A stretch of DNA of 64,000 bases from Dromiciops gliroides. Its lineage: Eukaryota > Chordata > Mammalia > Microbiotheria > Microbiotheriidae. Shown piece by piece: positions 44,254 to 54,719 of the stretch; the first letter of the stretch is position 1; every line of letters begins with the position of its first letter. The notes beneath the pieces were generated by a model, which saw nothing but the letters and a program-made list of their open reading frames with translations, made no database searches and was not told where the DNA came from. A program made the position numbers and the translations under genes. Location: positions 174,211,077 through 174,275,076 of the forward strand of contig NC_057861.1 of assembly GCF_019393635.1 (NCBI RefSeq). The letters run 5' to 3'.

Positions 44254-44517
44254 GCTGGGCGTGGTGGGACATGTTTGTGATCCCTGCTACTAGAGGAAGC
44301 TGAGGTTGATGGATCTCATGAGTATGGGAGTTCTGAGCTACAGTAGAATAACCGTGGTAAGCTTCTAGGAGTGAAGAGCTACCAGAAAACCCAAGGAGGG
44401 ACAAAGTGGTCCAGGTTAGAAAAAATGGAACAGATTAAAGCTCATATGCTGATCAATATTGGGTTCACAATTGGCCACTGTACTTCCAGCCTGGCCGAGA
44501 TAGGGAAACCCATTCTC
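44254..44517 (+). pseudogene. 7SL (SRP) RNA retropseudogene, near full length
   Basis: Matches 7SL RNA end to end from memory. Alu-domain start 'gctgggcgtggtgggacatg'; 'tgatccctgctact', then 'gaagctgaggttgatggatc'; S-domain 'aacccaaggaggga', 'gtggtccaggttag'; then 'catatgctgatcaatattgg'; and 3' end 'ccactgtacttccagcctgg'. It is about 264 nt against about 300 for 7SL, with small deletions and many substitutions, so it is a pseudogene. The expected A-rich tail has become a (TATC)n microsatellite. Unlike Alu or B1 it keeps the S domain. Confidence 0.88.
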
Positions 44518-44518
44518 A

Positions 44519-44526
44519 AATATCTG

Positions 44527-44589
<63 letters not shown>

Positions 44590-44632
44590 GTCTGTCTATC
44601 TGTCTGTCTATCCTTCTATCATCTATCTTTTA
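44519..44632 (+). repeat. (TATC)n microsatellite with TGTC variants
   Basis: About 25 tetramer units directly after the 7SL pseudogene, followed by an AT/GT-alternating stretch to about 44720. Confidence 0.97.
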
Positions 44633-45059
44633 TATATACACATTATCTATATATAATATATAAACATCTAAGTATGTATATATATACATAAACATGTGTG
44701 TATATGTGTATATAGAGAGACAGATAGACAGACAAAGGAGGCAGAGGCAGAAAGAGACAGAAAGAGACATCTGGGAAAACAATTAAAACCATGTGGGAAC
44801 AAAATGATGTAAATGTCATCTCTTTTGTTCTGTCTGCAACTGGAGTTGGTGCAGAGATACTTTGAGTGAGTCTGCAGATCAACCTACAACCCAGCCCTTT
44901 CTTCAATGAGAAAAAAAAAAAACCAAACAAACTTTTTACCCACCAGTGTAGAGATTAAACATAAAAGAACAATATTGTAGGATAATAATTTGTCCCAAGG
45001 TTGTTTTTTATCTGAGCTCTCTAGAATATAAAGATGAGAACATGAAATAGCAACAATGA

Positions 45060-45140
45060 TCGTATTACTATTACACTACTATAGTACTACCACCACCACT
45101 GTCATTATCATTACCACCACCACTACTCCTACTCCTGCAA
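45060..45140 (+). repeat. imperfect (TAC/CAC/CAT)n triplet repeat
   Basis: Runs such as actattacactactat, accaccaccact and accaccaccactactc, about 0.8 kb from the similar block at 44060. Confidence 0.88.
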
Positions 45141-45322
45141 ATGCTACCAAAAGGAAGTAAATAGAGGGCTAATCTTAGAGTCTTGAACCCAAGACTCTTA
45201 AGTTCAAGTCCTGCCTTTGACTCTGGCTTGGTCAAGTCACTTAACCTATAAATGCCTCAGTCAACTCTCTAAAACTCTAAGTTGGAGAGCAATTACAGAT
45301 ATGTATTAGGAGTTCCCTCTGA

Positions 45323-45474
45323 GGGGGCAGCTAGGTTGCAAAGTAGATAAAGTGCCGGCCCTGGATTCAGGAGAACCTGAGTTCAAATCTGGCCTAAGAC
45401 CCTTGACATTTACTAGCTGTGTGACCCTGGGCAAGTCACTTCACCCTCATTGCCCCCAAAAAAAGAAAAAAAAA
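45323..45474 (+). repeat. WSINE1-type SINE with TSD
   Basis: Sense copy with A-rich tail. Imperfect 14-bp duplication ggagttccctctga (45309-45322) and ggagtttcccctga (45475-45488). Confidence 0.92.
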
Positions 45475-46646
45475 GGAGTTTCCCCTGAACACCAATAAAA
45501 ACAAAGCTCAGGTAAAAAAAAAAATTAAAGATAACAGCTCACAAATCTACATGACAAGAACTTTCCTCATAAAATGATACACCTGGAGGCAGCTAATAAA
45601 AATATTATTGTCACCATTTCACAGATGAAACTGAAACTCTAAGAGAAAACCAGGGAATATCAGAGCCAGAAACAGATGCCAAGTCTTCTGGTTTCTAGCT
45701 CCTTTCCATTACAGCACATCGGTCAAGAGAAAGAATAGAGACTACCTTCAATCCAACATGACACTTCCTTGGTTCAGCAAAGTTAGAATTTAGAGGAAAG
45801 GACTCACTCTCCCCTTTCTTCCTGCTGTCCCATACGACCCTGTTTCAGAAACATCACTAAGCTGTCTCCCACTCCAGGGGAGGATTTTCTATAATGAGAA
45901 GTGAAGTTGTAGACTTCATTTTCCACTGGGGTTGTCTACACCAAGGCATTTGTTCTGCACTGGTATACAGGGAGAGTCAGGAGAGGGTGTGTGTAACAGG
46001 GGTTGGGGAGAGAGAATATTTGCCCTCCAAGCTATACTATGTATAAATATGTAAATGATAAAGTTGGCAGATATAAGTTGAGTACTTAAGGTTATTAAGA
46101 GAACCTCACCTCTCTTCCTTCTTTTCTGGAGAACTTTAAGTGAGATAACCTGTAATGGTAATTCTTCCATGGGCTATCTCACTGCTTTGGAGACTGTCAT
46201 TTGCCTTGTTGACTTGTGGCAACTGCTCCCTCCATATGACTTGGGCTGATCTGTCACCTTCTGGATGGTAAGGAGTCTATCTAGCTTATGAAGAGGGATT
46301 AACTGCTGGGATAGGACTTTGACAATACTTTGGGAGAAGAGAACTCATTCATCAACCTTTGCTTTTGGAATCCAGGAATTTAATTGAGTATTTTCTATTT
46401 TTCTTTTAAATAGGGATTTTCTTTCCTTAAGGGGCTGGAAGAAGGGGAAGTAGGGTGGGGGAAGACTGAAGGGTTATTCAATCACTTAGCATATGAAAAG
46501 TTATCAGGCAGAAGTTTCTGAGTATAGCACAAAAAGATGTGGTTTAAATTGCAGCAAAATGAAATAAGGCTAAGTTCCTAATAGGAAATAGTACCGGGCC
46601 CATGAAATGGCCACTGATTCCATTCTCTTGATAGCTAACAAGAGGA

Positions 46647-46656
<10 letters not shown>

Positions 46657-46689
<33 letters not shown>

Positions 46690-46816
46690 GCAATGAGGGT
46701 TAAGTGACTTGCCCAAGGTCACATATCTAGTGTCAAGTGTCTGAGGTCAGATTTGAACTAAGGTCCTCCTGAATCCAGGGCCAGTGCTTTATTCACTGTG
46801 TCATCTAGCTGCCCAA
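46657..46816 (-). repeat. WSINE1-type SINE whose tail is a (TC)n run
   Basis: Antisense copy with duplication atttcattctc at 46646-46656 and 46817-46827. The place of the T-tail is taken by a (TC)n microsatellite (to about 46687). Confidence 0.92.
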
Positions 46817-46899
46817 ATTTCATTCTCTTGAGAGCTGAAAACATTTTGTTTTAGTTTGTTGCTTTGTATTTGTCAGTATGTTTAATTATGTCATGTCTA

Positions 46900-47100
46900 T
46901 CTGGTGAAGAGCTGGAATCAGGAGGGACCTGGGTCTGCATCATGCTTCTGACTCTTTGTAAGACTATCTCTCTGAGTCTGTTTCCTTATCTTTAAAATGG
47001 TTATGATCATACTGTAGTACTTACCTCACAGGGATGTTGTAAGCCTTAAAGTAGCTAATGTACATAATGCGCTATATAAATGTCAGCTATTACTGTGATT
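46900..47100 (+). repeat. MIR-type SINE
   Basis: 'ctgtttccttatctttaaaa', then 'tacctcacagggatgttgta' and 'gcgctatataaatgtcagct'. Confidence 0.7.
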
Positions 47101-47320
47101 AACCAATTCATTCATTCAGCAAACAAATATTAAGTCCCCAGTATATGTCAAAGCACTATGCTAAGCTGGGAGACAAAGGAGAAGTAAGACAGGGTTCCTT
47201 TCCTGAAGGAATTTAAAATCTAGTTGAGGCAGTAAAACATGAACAGAGATAAACATGATGCATTAAGTTCATGAGTAAAAAGTACGAAGTGCCATGAATG
47301 GGATAATGAATGAATTAGAT
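47100..47320 (-). repeat. L2 3' end, antisense
   Basis: 'ttcattcagcaaacaaatat', 'atgtcaaagcactatgctaa', 'ctgaaggaatttaaaatcta'. Confidence 0.75.
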
Positions 47321-48179
47321 TCATCTGTATGTACTGGCTAAGAGAAAGCAGGGCTTGTTGAATAGACCTGAAAAAATTAAGTGATATCTTCAGCTGTCTC
47401 TCCAGCTATATGAGGCAATGACACAGTGTTTTGTTTTGTTTTTTTAATTAAAAAAATGTCATCTAAACTAATAAGCTGCAGCTACATGCCTGGCATCCTA
47501 TATGGGTCATGCAAATCCACGGGGACCCTCAGTGTTCTGCCACATGCTTATTAAGACTTGGCTTTCTGAATTTGCTTGTTTTCAAGTGCCATGTGAAAGA
47601 TCAGCATGTTCACTGTTCTCTTGTTGGAGAGACCCAGCTCTGCAAGCGAAGGGACAGTAAAAGAAGAGGCGATGAATGACTTAGAGAGAGAAAAAAGTGC
47701 CAATTGCTTCAAATCATATGGGCAACAGCCTTTATTGGGTGCCTGTGATGCACAGCAATGTACCAGGTGTTGTCAGTGGAGGGGGAACCTAACTTGTCCA
47801 TCCACTTCATGCATCTCTCTGTTTAATGAAAGAGTCTATGTTGAATCACTACTAAGAGTAATATGTACCAGGTCCTGTAAGAACACTGTGACCCAAAGAC
47901 TCACCCTCATTGAGAAGCTTATATTCTTCATGGAACATTGATGGTTTTTAAAACGAAGCCTGGATCTTTCTGTTGTCCCCAACCACGGGGTCTTCTGGAT
48001 TTACTTAATGGAGGTTTCTGTAATTACATTGCTGCATGGGTGAAATGAAAAAGAAAATGAGCCATGAGTGAGGGCGAAAGGAAGCAAAAGGAGCAAAGTC
48101 ACTAGTGGCTGATAATTTCTTCAGCTTATAAAATGGAGGGTAGAAGTCCCTTGACCTTTACCCCAAACCCATCTCCCCT

Positions 48180-48494
48180 CCAAAGCTCCCTATTTTTCTT
48201 GAGGTCATTATCTTTCCAGTCACCCAGGTTCATAACCTTTAAATTGTCCTTGACTTCGCCCTCTTCCCAAACTCCCCATTGCCCATTATTGGCAAAGTCT
48301 TTGTGATGCTGTCTCTCCAACATCTCTTGCATTTGTTCCCTTATCTGTACTCATAAAGTAACAACTCCATTTAAGGACCTCATAAGCCCTCATGGCTTCT
48401 TCATTGGTCTCTTTGCTTTCAGTGTCTTCCCCTCTCTAATTTATTCTCTACATAGTTGCCAAACTGATGTTACTAAAATACACACCTGACCATG
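48180..48494 (+). repeat. L2 LINE, part 1
   Basis: Sense L2 ('gtcacccaggttcataacct', 'gtgatgctgtctctccaaca', 'actgatgttactaaaata') up to the LTR at 48499. Confidence 0.78.
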
Positions 48495-48498
48495 TCAC

Positions 48499-48870
48499 TG
48501 TAACGATTGGAATGATGCCACCTGCTGGAGACTTACTGTAGAAAAGCTCTGCCATGAGGTGAAGGTCTCTGAGGGCCAGACCAAGAGTCTTTTCTTTGGT
48601 GTCAGGAAGTGACGTTTGCTTGTGGGAGGAAGAAGGGGGAACCTGACGCTCTGACTCTCGCTCTTTGCTGTGGACTCTGGTGGAGAGCAGAGCTAGAAAT
48701 GTGCTCTCCCTTTAATAGATAGGTGAATGTAGGCCTTTCTTTCTCTCTTTACCAAATTCTTATTCTCCTTAATGAATGCTTAAAAGCCTAATTCTTGCTA
48801 AAGCTTATAATTTATTGGCAACCACTCATTAGATATTTTAGACAGACTAGCTAGAATTTTAGCCTTAACA
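48499..48870 (+). mobile_element. solo LTR of an endogenous retrovirus (372 bp)
   Basis: Begins TG, ends CA, and is flanked by a perfect 4-bp duplication TCAC (48495-48498 and 48871-48874). It lies exactly inside an L2 copy whose two halves abut when it is removed. No retroviral genes remain. Four-bp duplications fit a gammaretrovirus-like (class I) integrase; that class is inference. Strand assumed. Confidence 0.88.
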
Positions 48871-48874
48871 TCAC

Positions 48875-49133
48875 CATACTTGATTTAACATTTTTAGCTA
48901 TTCTCTATTGCCTCTAGAATGATTTGGCTTCCATCTATCTACCTTTCTAGTCCTATTTCATTATTATTCCCTTTTATACACTCTCTGTCCTTGTTTAACT
49001 GTTCTCCAAATATAACATTTCATCCCCTGTCTTTATGCCTTTGTATAAGGCTTCCCTAACAAGTTCCCTCTCGTTACTTTGTCCCTAGATACCCATAGTC
49101 TTCAGCAAGACACAGTTCAGATGCTAATTTTTA
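48875..49133 (+). repeat. L2 LINE, part 2
   Basis: L2 resumes after the LTR ('attctctattgcctctagaa', 'gtctttatgcctttgtataa'). Confidence 0.75.
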
Positions 49134-49147
49134 CCCAAGTCGTTTCT

Positions 49148-49297
49148 TTTTTTTTTTTTTAAAGTGAGGCAATTGGGGTCAAGTGACTTGCCCAGGGTCA
49201 CACAGCTAGTAAGTGTTAAATGTCTGAGGCCGGATTTGAACTCAGGTACTCCTGACTCCAGGGCCGGTGCTCTATCCACTGTGCCACCTAGCTGCCC
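49148..49297 (-). repeat. WSINE1-type SINE with TSD inside L2
   Basis: Antisense copy. Perfect 14-bp duplication cccaagtcgtttct at 49134-49147 and 49298-49311. Confidence 0.96.
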
Positions 49298-49311
49298 CCC
49301 AAGTCGTTTCT

Positions 49312-49610
49312 GATGCACTCCCCTAACCTTGTGAACACACACACACAAAGTCTGTCTCTGTCTCTGTCTGCATCTATCTCTGTCTGCCCTTCTGTCTCTC
49401 TCTCTCAATTCATTTGCATATATTTTTATTTAATGCACCCAGAAGAAAGGAGGGTCAAGGATAGGAACTATTGGTGTTGACATCCCCAGCAAGAACCTGG
49501 CACATAATAGGCCTATCACAGTGCTTAGCACAACATCAGGCACACAGTAAGTGACTAATACATTCTCCTTGCCTTGCCCTTGGTAAATGTTTGTTGAATT
49601 GCACTGAATG
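49312..49610 (+). repeat. L2 LINE, part 3, with a (TCTG)n run
   Basis: Continues from part 2. A ctgtctctgtctgcatc-type simple repeat lies at about 49348-49410; the L2 end 'gaacctggcacataataggc' follows. Confidence 0.65.
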
Positions 49611-49679
49611 TAATTTTCAAACCCTGGCTCCTCTGGGCATATGCCAGTCATTACAATATTGCTAAAAGCTTTCAATTCC

Positions 49680-50895
49680 TAGTCCCTATAGCATGTGGCA
49701 TCTATTTCCTACTGATGTACTTACATTTCAAGGTTCTGTGATATGGTGGGTGAGGGTACTCTTTCAACTGACAAAGATTGTAACCTCTCTATAGATCATC
49801 AGACAGTATTCAGGAATTTCTGTAGCTAAAACAAAGAAACAGACAAACAAAGAAATGAAGCCATCACTTTTCCCAAACTTAGGCTGGTTCCCATTTGACA
49901 GATATATCCAGCATTCATTCCACCTATACTTTTGCAGGTTTGCAGCACCTTACATTCCATTAGAAAAACCTCTGAGAACACAGGGTTGCTTCCATAGAAC
50001 AATGAGGCATCAGAGAAAAACTTTTGTGCAGGGGTTACTGATAGTCTTTCTGAGCAATAAACTCTGATGTCAGAAAGCTAACACACCAGGGCCAATTTCC
50101 ATAGAGTTCCTAGGGAGGTTGTGTGACACTGTTGATGGAGAACTCTTTCCAATCACAGACACAGTTGTCACTTGACTTCCTTGTAGATGAAGTTGGAGGA
50201 AATAATATCTCTGGGTTAGTTTTTTATTTTATCCTAAGCCTAAATGTCAGAAGCCTGGAAAACTGACAGCAGCATGAAGGTAACGTAATATAGTAGGTAG
50301 AAAGAACCCTGGATTTGGAGTCATAGGTCTTAGGTTCAAATCCTGGTTTTGGCACAACTCTTTAGCTCCATTTTGTCACTATAATATTGGACCAAATGAT
50401 CACTAACGTTCTTATTTGCCATTAACTTCTCCATGTTTCTTGGCCACAGTGCTAATTAAGCCTGATCATCAATAGAAAAAAGTCCATGCTTGCTAGTGAC
50501 AAAAAGAATTGGTCACAGGTATGATGGAAGGACAAGAAGAGGAAAGCAAGTGGACATCAGAAGTTGATTTTGGTAAACTTAGAGCTCATTTATCCTGTAT
50601 GCACTTTACATGTTTCCTCTGTTAGGATGTAAGCTCATCGAGGGCAGTGACTATTTCAGTGTTTGTTTTTATATATCCAGGGTCAAATTCTATGCCTCAA
50701 ATAGGAGGGAGAATAGGGACTGGTCATGTGAGTTCATTGGTGAAGGGTGCTATTAGTGAGGACTTCTCTCTGCCAAAGCAGGTCGGCACCTTTGGTGAAA
50801 CTAGTGTGTCCTAGTGGGAACTATGGTGAGGTAGGACTTAAATCTGATTCTTTCTGGTTTTCTAGGTTAGTTCTTTGTTCACTAAGCCAGGCTGC
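49680..50895. other. intergenic with MIR and L2 relics
   Basis: No gene recognised. MIR (+) at about 50280-50420 ('ggatttggagtcataggtct') and an L2 end (+) at about 50610-50700 ('aagctcatcgagggcagtga'). Confidence 0.5.
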
Positions 50896-50916
50896 TTCAA
50901 CAAGGGTAGACTTTTT

Positions 50917-51049
50917 TTTTTGGCAGGTCAGTGAGGGTTAAGTGACTTGCCCAGGGTCACACAGCTAATAAGTGTCAAGTGTCTGAAGTCAGATTTGAAC
51001 TCAGGTCCTCCTGAATCCAGGGCTGGTGCTTTATCCATTGTGCTGCTCC
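50917..51049 (-). repeat. WSINE1-type SINE, first insertion at a shared target
   Basis: Antisense copy with T-run. It is flanked by caagggtagactttt (from 50901) and caagtgtagactttt (from 51050), which differ at one base. Confidence 0.92.
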
Positions 51050-51060
51050 CAAGTGTAGAC

Positions 51061-51799
51061 TTTTAAAAAAATTATTTTATTATTTTCCAGTTATATATTA
51101 CATATAAGGATAGATTTCAACATTTGTTTTCACTGGACTTTTCGTTCCAAATTTTTCTTTTCTTCCCCTCTTCCCTCCTTTCCTCCTTCCCAAGATAGAA
51201 AGCAGTCTGATATAGGTTGTATATGTACAATCCCATCAAGCATATTTCTACATTCATCATCTTGTGAAAGAAGAATCAGAGCACAAAGCAAAACCTCAAA
51301 CAAGAAGGAAAAACAAAACAGTCCAAAAGTAGAAACAGTATGATTCAATCTGCATTCATAATTCACACTTCTTTTTTTCTGGATGTTGAGAACATTTTCT
51401 ATCACGAGTTCTTTGAAACTGTTTTGGGTTGTTGCACTGCTGAGAAGAGCCAAGTCTCTACCCATTGTTCATTACACAATGTTGTTGTTACTGTGTACAG
51501 TGTTCTCCTGGTTCTGCTCCTCTCAATCAGCATCAATTCATATAAGTCCTTCCTGGTTTCTCTGAACTCCCCCTGCTCATCGTTTCTTACAGCACAATAG
51601 TATTTCATTACATTCATATACCACAACTTGTTTAGCCATTTCCCTATTAATGGGCATTCCCTCGATTTCCAATTCTTTGCCACCACAAAGAAAGCTGCTA
51701 TAAATATTTTTGTACGTGTGGGTCCTTTTCCCTTTTCTATGATCTCTTTGGGATACAAACTTAGCAGTGGTACCACTGGGTCAAAGGGTATAAACAGTC
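51061..51799 (-). mobile_element. 5'-truncated L1, second insertion at the same target
   Basis: Antisense L1 3' region of about 740 bp, matching the element at 2480-3115 in reverse ('gaaatggctaaacaagttgt' type content). It is flanked by caagtgtagacttt (51050) and caagggtagacttt (51800). The open frame at 51402-51776 (-) is an L1 remnant. Confidence 0.9.
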
Positions 51800-51883
51800 C
51801 AAGGGTAGACTTTAATGAATGTTTGTTGGCTGATTCTGTTCAACCCTTCACCTTGCTCCAAGAATCTCCTTTGCATCATTCTT

Positions 51884-52057
51884 TTTTTTTTTTTAATTTA
51901 TTTTTTATTTTTTTATTTTTTAGTGAGGCAATTGGGGTTAAGTGACTTGTCCAGGATCACACAGCTAGTAAGTATTAAGTGTCTGAGGCCGGATTTGAAC
52001 TCAGGTACTCCTGAATCCAGGGCCAGTGCTCTATCCACTGCGCCACCTAGCTGCCCC
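51884..52057 (-). repeat. WSINE1-type SINE with TSD
   Basis: Antisense copy with long T/A tail. Perfect 10-bp duplication catcattctt at 51874-51883 and 52058-52067. Confidence 0.94.
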
Positions 52058-52557
52058 CATCATTCTTGATTAGTGACCAACTAGCTAATATTTGAATGTG
52101 GCTAGTGATGGACAACTCATTAATTCATGAATATTTCTTTTTCTTAAATACTCTCCCAACAAAGAAGAAAATAAAGATAAATACTCTGACATAATTCCTT
52201 GCATTTACTACTGCTTTCAATAAAGATTACTCTAAACAGGTGATATTTTATTCTTATCTGACTAAGCAGTCTTAAAGGGGAAGCCAGCCATTAGCCAATG
52301 TCTAGAGGAGAAGGAAGAAGGGAGAAGAGGAGGGTTGAACAAATTCACTTGGGAACTGCTTCTAATCTCTGTCTGTCTGTTTCACTCTGTTTCGTTGCTA
52401 TTGCTCTTGTGTTGGGAATATGGAACTGATGCCTCACTCTTTTATGTAGTTCTAGATTTAAGGTATGAATGGAAAATTCAGCTAAGCTGCAGATATTGGT
52501 CATTCTCTTCTAAAGTTACTTAAACCTTAAACCTGAAACTTAATAAAAATGAAATTA

Positions 52558-52742
52558 CACACATATATATATATATGTATGTATATATGTATATATGTGT
52601 GTGTATATACATGCATATATATCCTTAAAGATATTACTTCCATATATATGTATATACATATTTATAAAATTTATATACACATATCAGTGTACATATTGTG
52701 TATACACACATATATGTATATGTATGTATACATACATTTGTA
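52558..52742 (+). repeat. alternating (TA/TG/CA)n block
   Basis: atatatgtatgtatatatg-type purine-pyrimidine alternation, interrupted briefly. The Tyr/Ile-rich frame at 52549-52743 is an artefact. Confidence 0.92.
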
Positions 52743-52752
52743 ATCAGTACAT

Positions 52753-52995
52753 AAGGACAGCTAGATGGTACAGTGGATAGAGTGCTGGGCCTAGAATTAG
52801 GGTGATTCATCTTCTTGAGTTCAGATCTGGCCTCAAACACTTACTAGCTGTGTGATCCTGGGCAAGTCACTTTTCCTCAGTTTCCTCACGTGTAAAATGA
52901 GCTGGAGAAGAAAATGGTAAACCACTCTAATAGCCTTGCCAAGAAAATCCCAAATGGGGTCATGAAGAATTGGACATGATTGAAATGACTGAACA
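52753..52995 (+). repeat. long MAR1-type SINE
   Basis: Same long type as 13885-14138: head 'gacagctagatggtacagtg', CORE, then 'aaatgagctggagaagaaaa' and 'ggggtcatgaagaattggac'. Flanked by alternating TA/TG repeats on both sides. Confidence 0.88.
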
Positions 52996-53007
52996 TTCAT
53001 AATGTAT

Positions 53008-53108
53008 GTGCGTATATATATGTGTATGTATGTATATATATATATATACACAAACACATAAATAAATATACATATATCGATACACATGCATATATATATA
53101 CATAGGTG
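53008..53108 (+). repeat. alternating (TA/TG/CA)n block
   Basis: Second alternating block directly after the SINE; the frame at 52833-53177 (-) reflects it. Confidence 0.92.
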
Positions 53109-53370
53109 TGTTTTTAAATAAAACTCAAATGATTTTCCACTAAACCTCCTCATATATATAGATACACACATGTACATATGTATATGCTTGGCTTAATAAG
53201 TTTTCATCCTAACCAGTAAAAGTTTGTTGAAGGAAAGGAATATTTCATTCTTATACATTCCATTCAACAAACATTTAAGTATCTATTAGAGTCCTATTGT
53301 CCATATTATGACATATGATTGAATGACAAGTCCATTGAATAAGCACATCAGTATAAAACCCTGGGCTAGG

Positions 53371-53930
53371 CACTGAACATAGACAAGGTCAAGGATTAAA
53401 TAAAAGGAAGGAGGGAGGCTCGATTGAATTTGGGAAACTAGGTGATGTTTTCAAGGACCTTAAGCAGCTCTTCAAGCACAAAAACTTAACTTTTTAGTAT
53501 TAATGTTCTCTTAGTGATATTCTAGGGTTAGGAATCTTGGAACACTGTAACCTCTAAAGAATCAATGTTGCAAGTGACCTAAGTGGAGGAGAGATGTACG
53601 GAGGGCACAGTGTTCTTCAGCATATCTCCAATGGTGACCTAGACAGAAAAAGCGGATTAAGGGGAATCTTGCAAGAATGTGTGATTGTTAAAGGATTGTG
53701 GCCATATAGAAGGACTGTCTGATGGCTCGAGTGCTGTTCTGATAACCCTGAAATGTAAAAACAAACCAGAATGCCAGAGGAAGTCCTCTGGCATTTGGGG
53801 TAAATCCTTTGTGGATGATAATATGGGGACATATGGATATAACTGGACAGAATGAGAAAGCAGAGATGCATTTTGATCTGTACCCTATTCCTCTCCCTTC
53901 TTCCTCCATGGAGAAGTCATTACGAGTACT
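53371..53930 (+). repeat. direct repeat, copy 1 (about 0.56 kb)
   Basis: Starts 'cactgaacatagacaaggtc' and ends 'gaagtcattacgagtact'. The same order of phrases recurs at 54720-55229 with many substitutions and indels. The family is unknown; it could be a local duplication or two copies of an undescribed element. Confidence 0.8.
53770..53795. repeat. 26-bp near-perfect palindrome
   Basis: aatgccagagga and tcctctggcatt, 12-bp arms around AG. The arms extend about 3 more pairs with one G-T mismatch. It is absent from copy 2 of the direct repeat. Confidence 0.9.
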
Positions 53931-53979
53931 CCAATAATAACAGACAAGCCATTCAAGCTAGTTTAGTTAGAAAATGATG

Positions 53980-54160
53980 TACAGTGGAAAGGATAGTATC
54001 TCGAGTCAGTACTGTCCTTGAGGCTTGTTGTCTGTGTGACTCTGAGCAAGTCACTCAACATCCATGGTCCCAAGTCTTCTCATCTATAAAATGAGGGGTT
54101 TGGGCTGCATGGCCTCTGTCCCTTCCAGCTCAAGGTCTATGACATCATCATTCATCATCA
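53980..54160 (+). repeat. MIR-type SINE
   Basis: 'ctgagcaagtcactcaacat', 'cttctcatctataaaatgag', 'cccttccagctcaaggtcta'. Confidence 0.7.
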
Positions 54161-54719
54161 GACCAAGTAAAAGTCAGTTGTATAGTAACGGTGGAGAATC
54201 ACCTGGATTTAAATATTGATAGTATCTTCCTATTCTAATTTTCATCATCCATGGAGAATAGTCCTATCAAATGTAAAGGGTGAAACCTAACTCTAAGGGC
54301 AGTGTGTGATTTCCCTTTTAAAAGGTAGCCTAGCTGAATGGAAGCTGCCCTTGAGGTCAGTAGCAAAGATATAAAAACAAACACCACTAGTTTGGGTCAC
54401 TGGGATAAAAGGAAATATTGATCTCAGCTCATTCTTGGCCAGGTTGGATCTTCCCCCAGGCCTGCTCTGTATGTGTGTATTCTCCAACATAAAAATAATC
54501 TCTGGTTCAACAGGCAAACTTAAGGACAGTCCAGAGTGCCTCTGGAGAGTCTAATGGGGGGCACCAAAGAAATTACTAGAACTCAATTCCTATTAACTTG
54601 ACCATAGTGTCATATATGAAAGAATGAAACTGAAGCAGTGTAGGTAAGTGGATAGAGAGCTTTCCACAGAGTCAGGAGGACGTGTTGGTTCAAGTTCCTC
54701 ATCTTATATCTTGGCTCAG

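Noticed and set aside
44029..44280. Poly-Leu/Pro frame
   Set aside because: Product of the CTA/CTG/CCA triplet repeat.
47606..47941. 111-codon frame with many cysteines
   Set aside because: No known domain; its second half falls in L2-like sequence ('attgagaagcttatattc'). No promoter or splice sites seen.
51402..51776. 124-codon minus-strand frame
   Set aside because: Remnant of a truncated L1; similar peptide content occurs in the L1 at 2506-2742.
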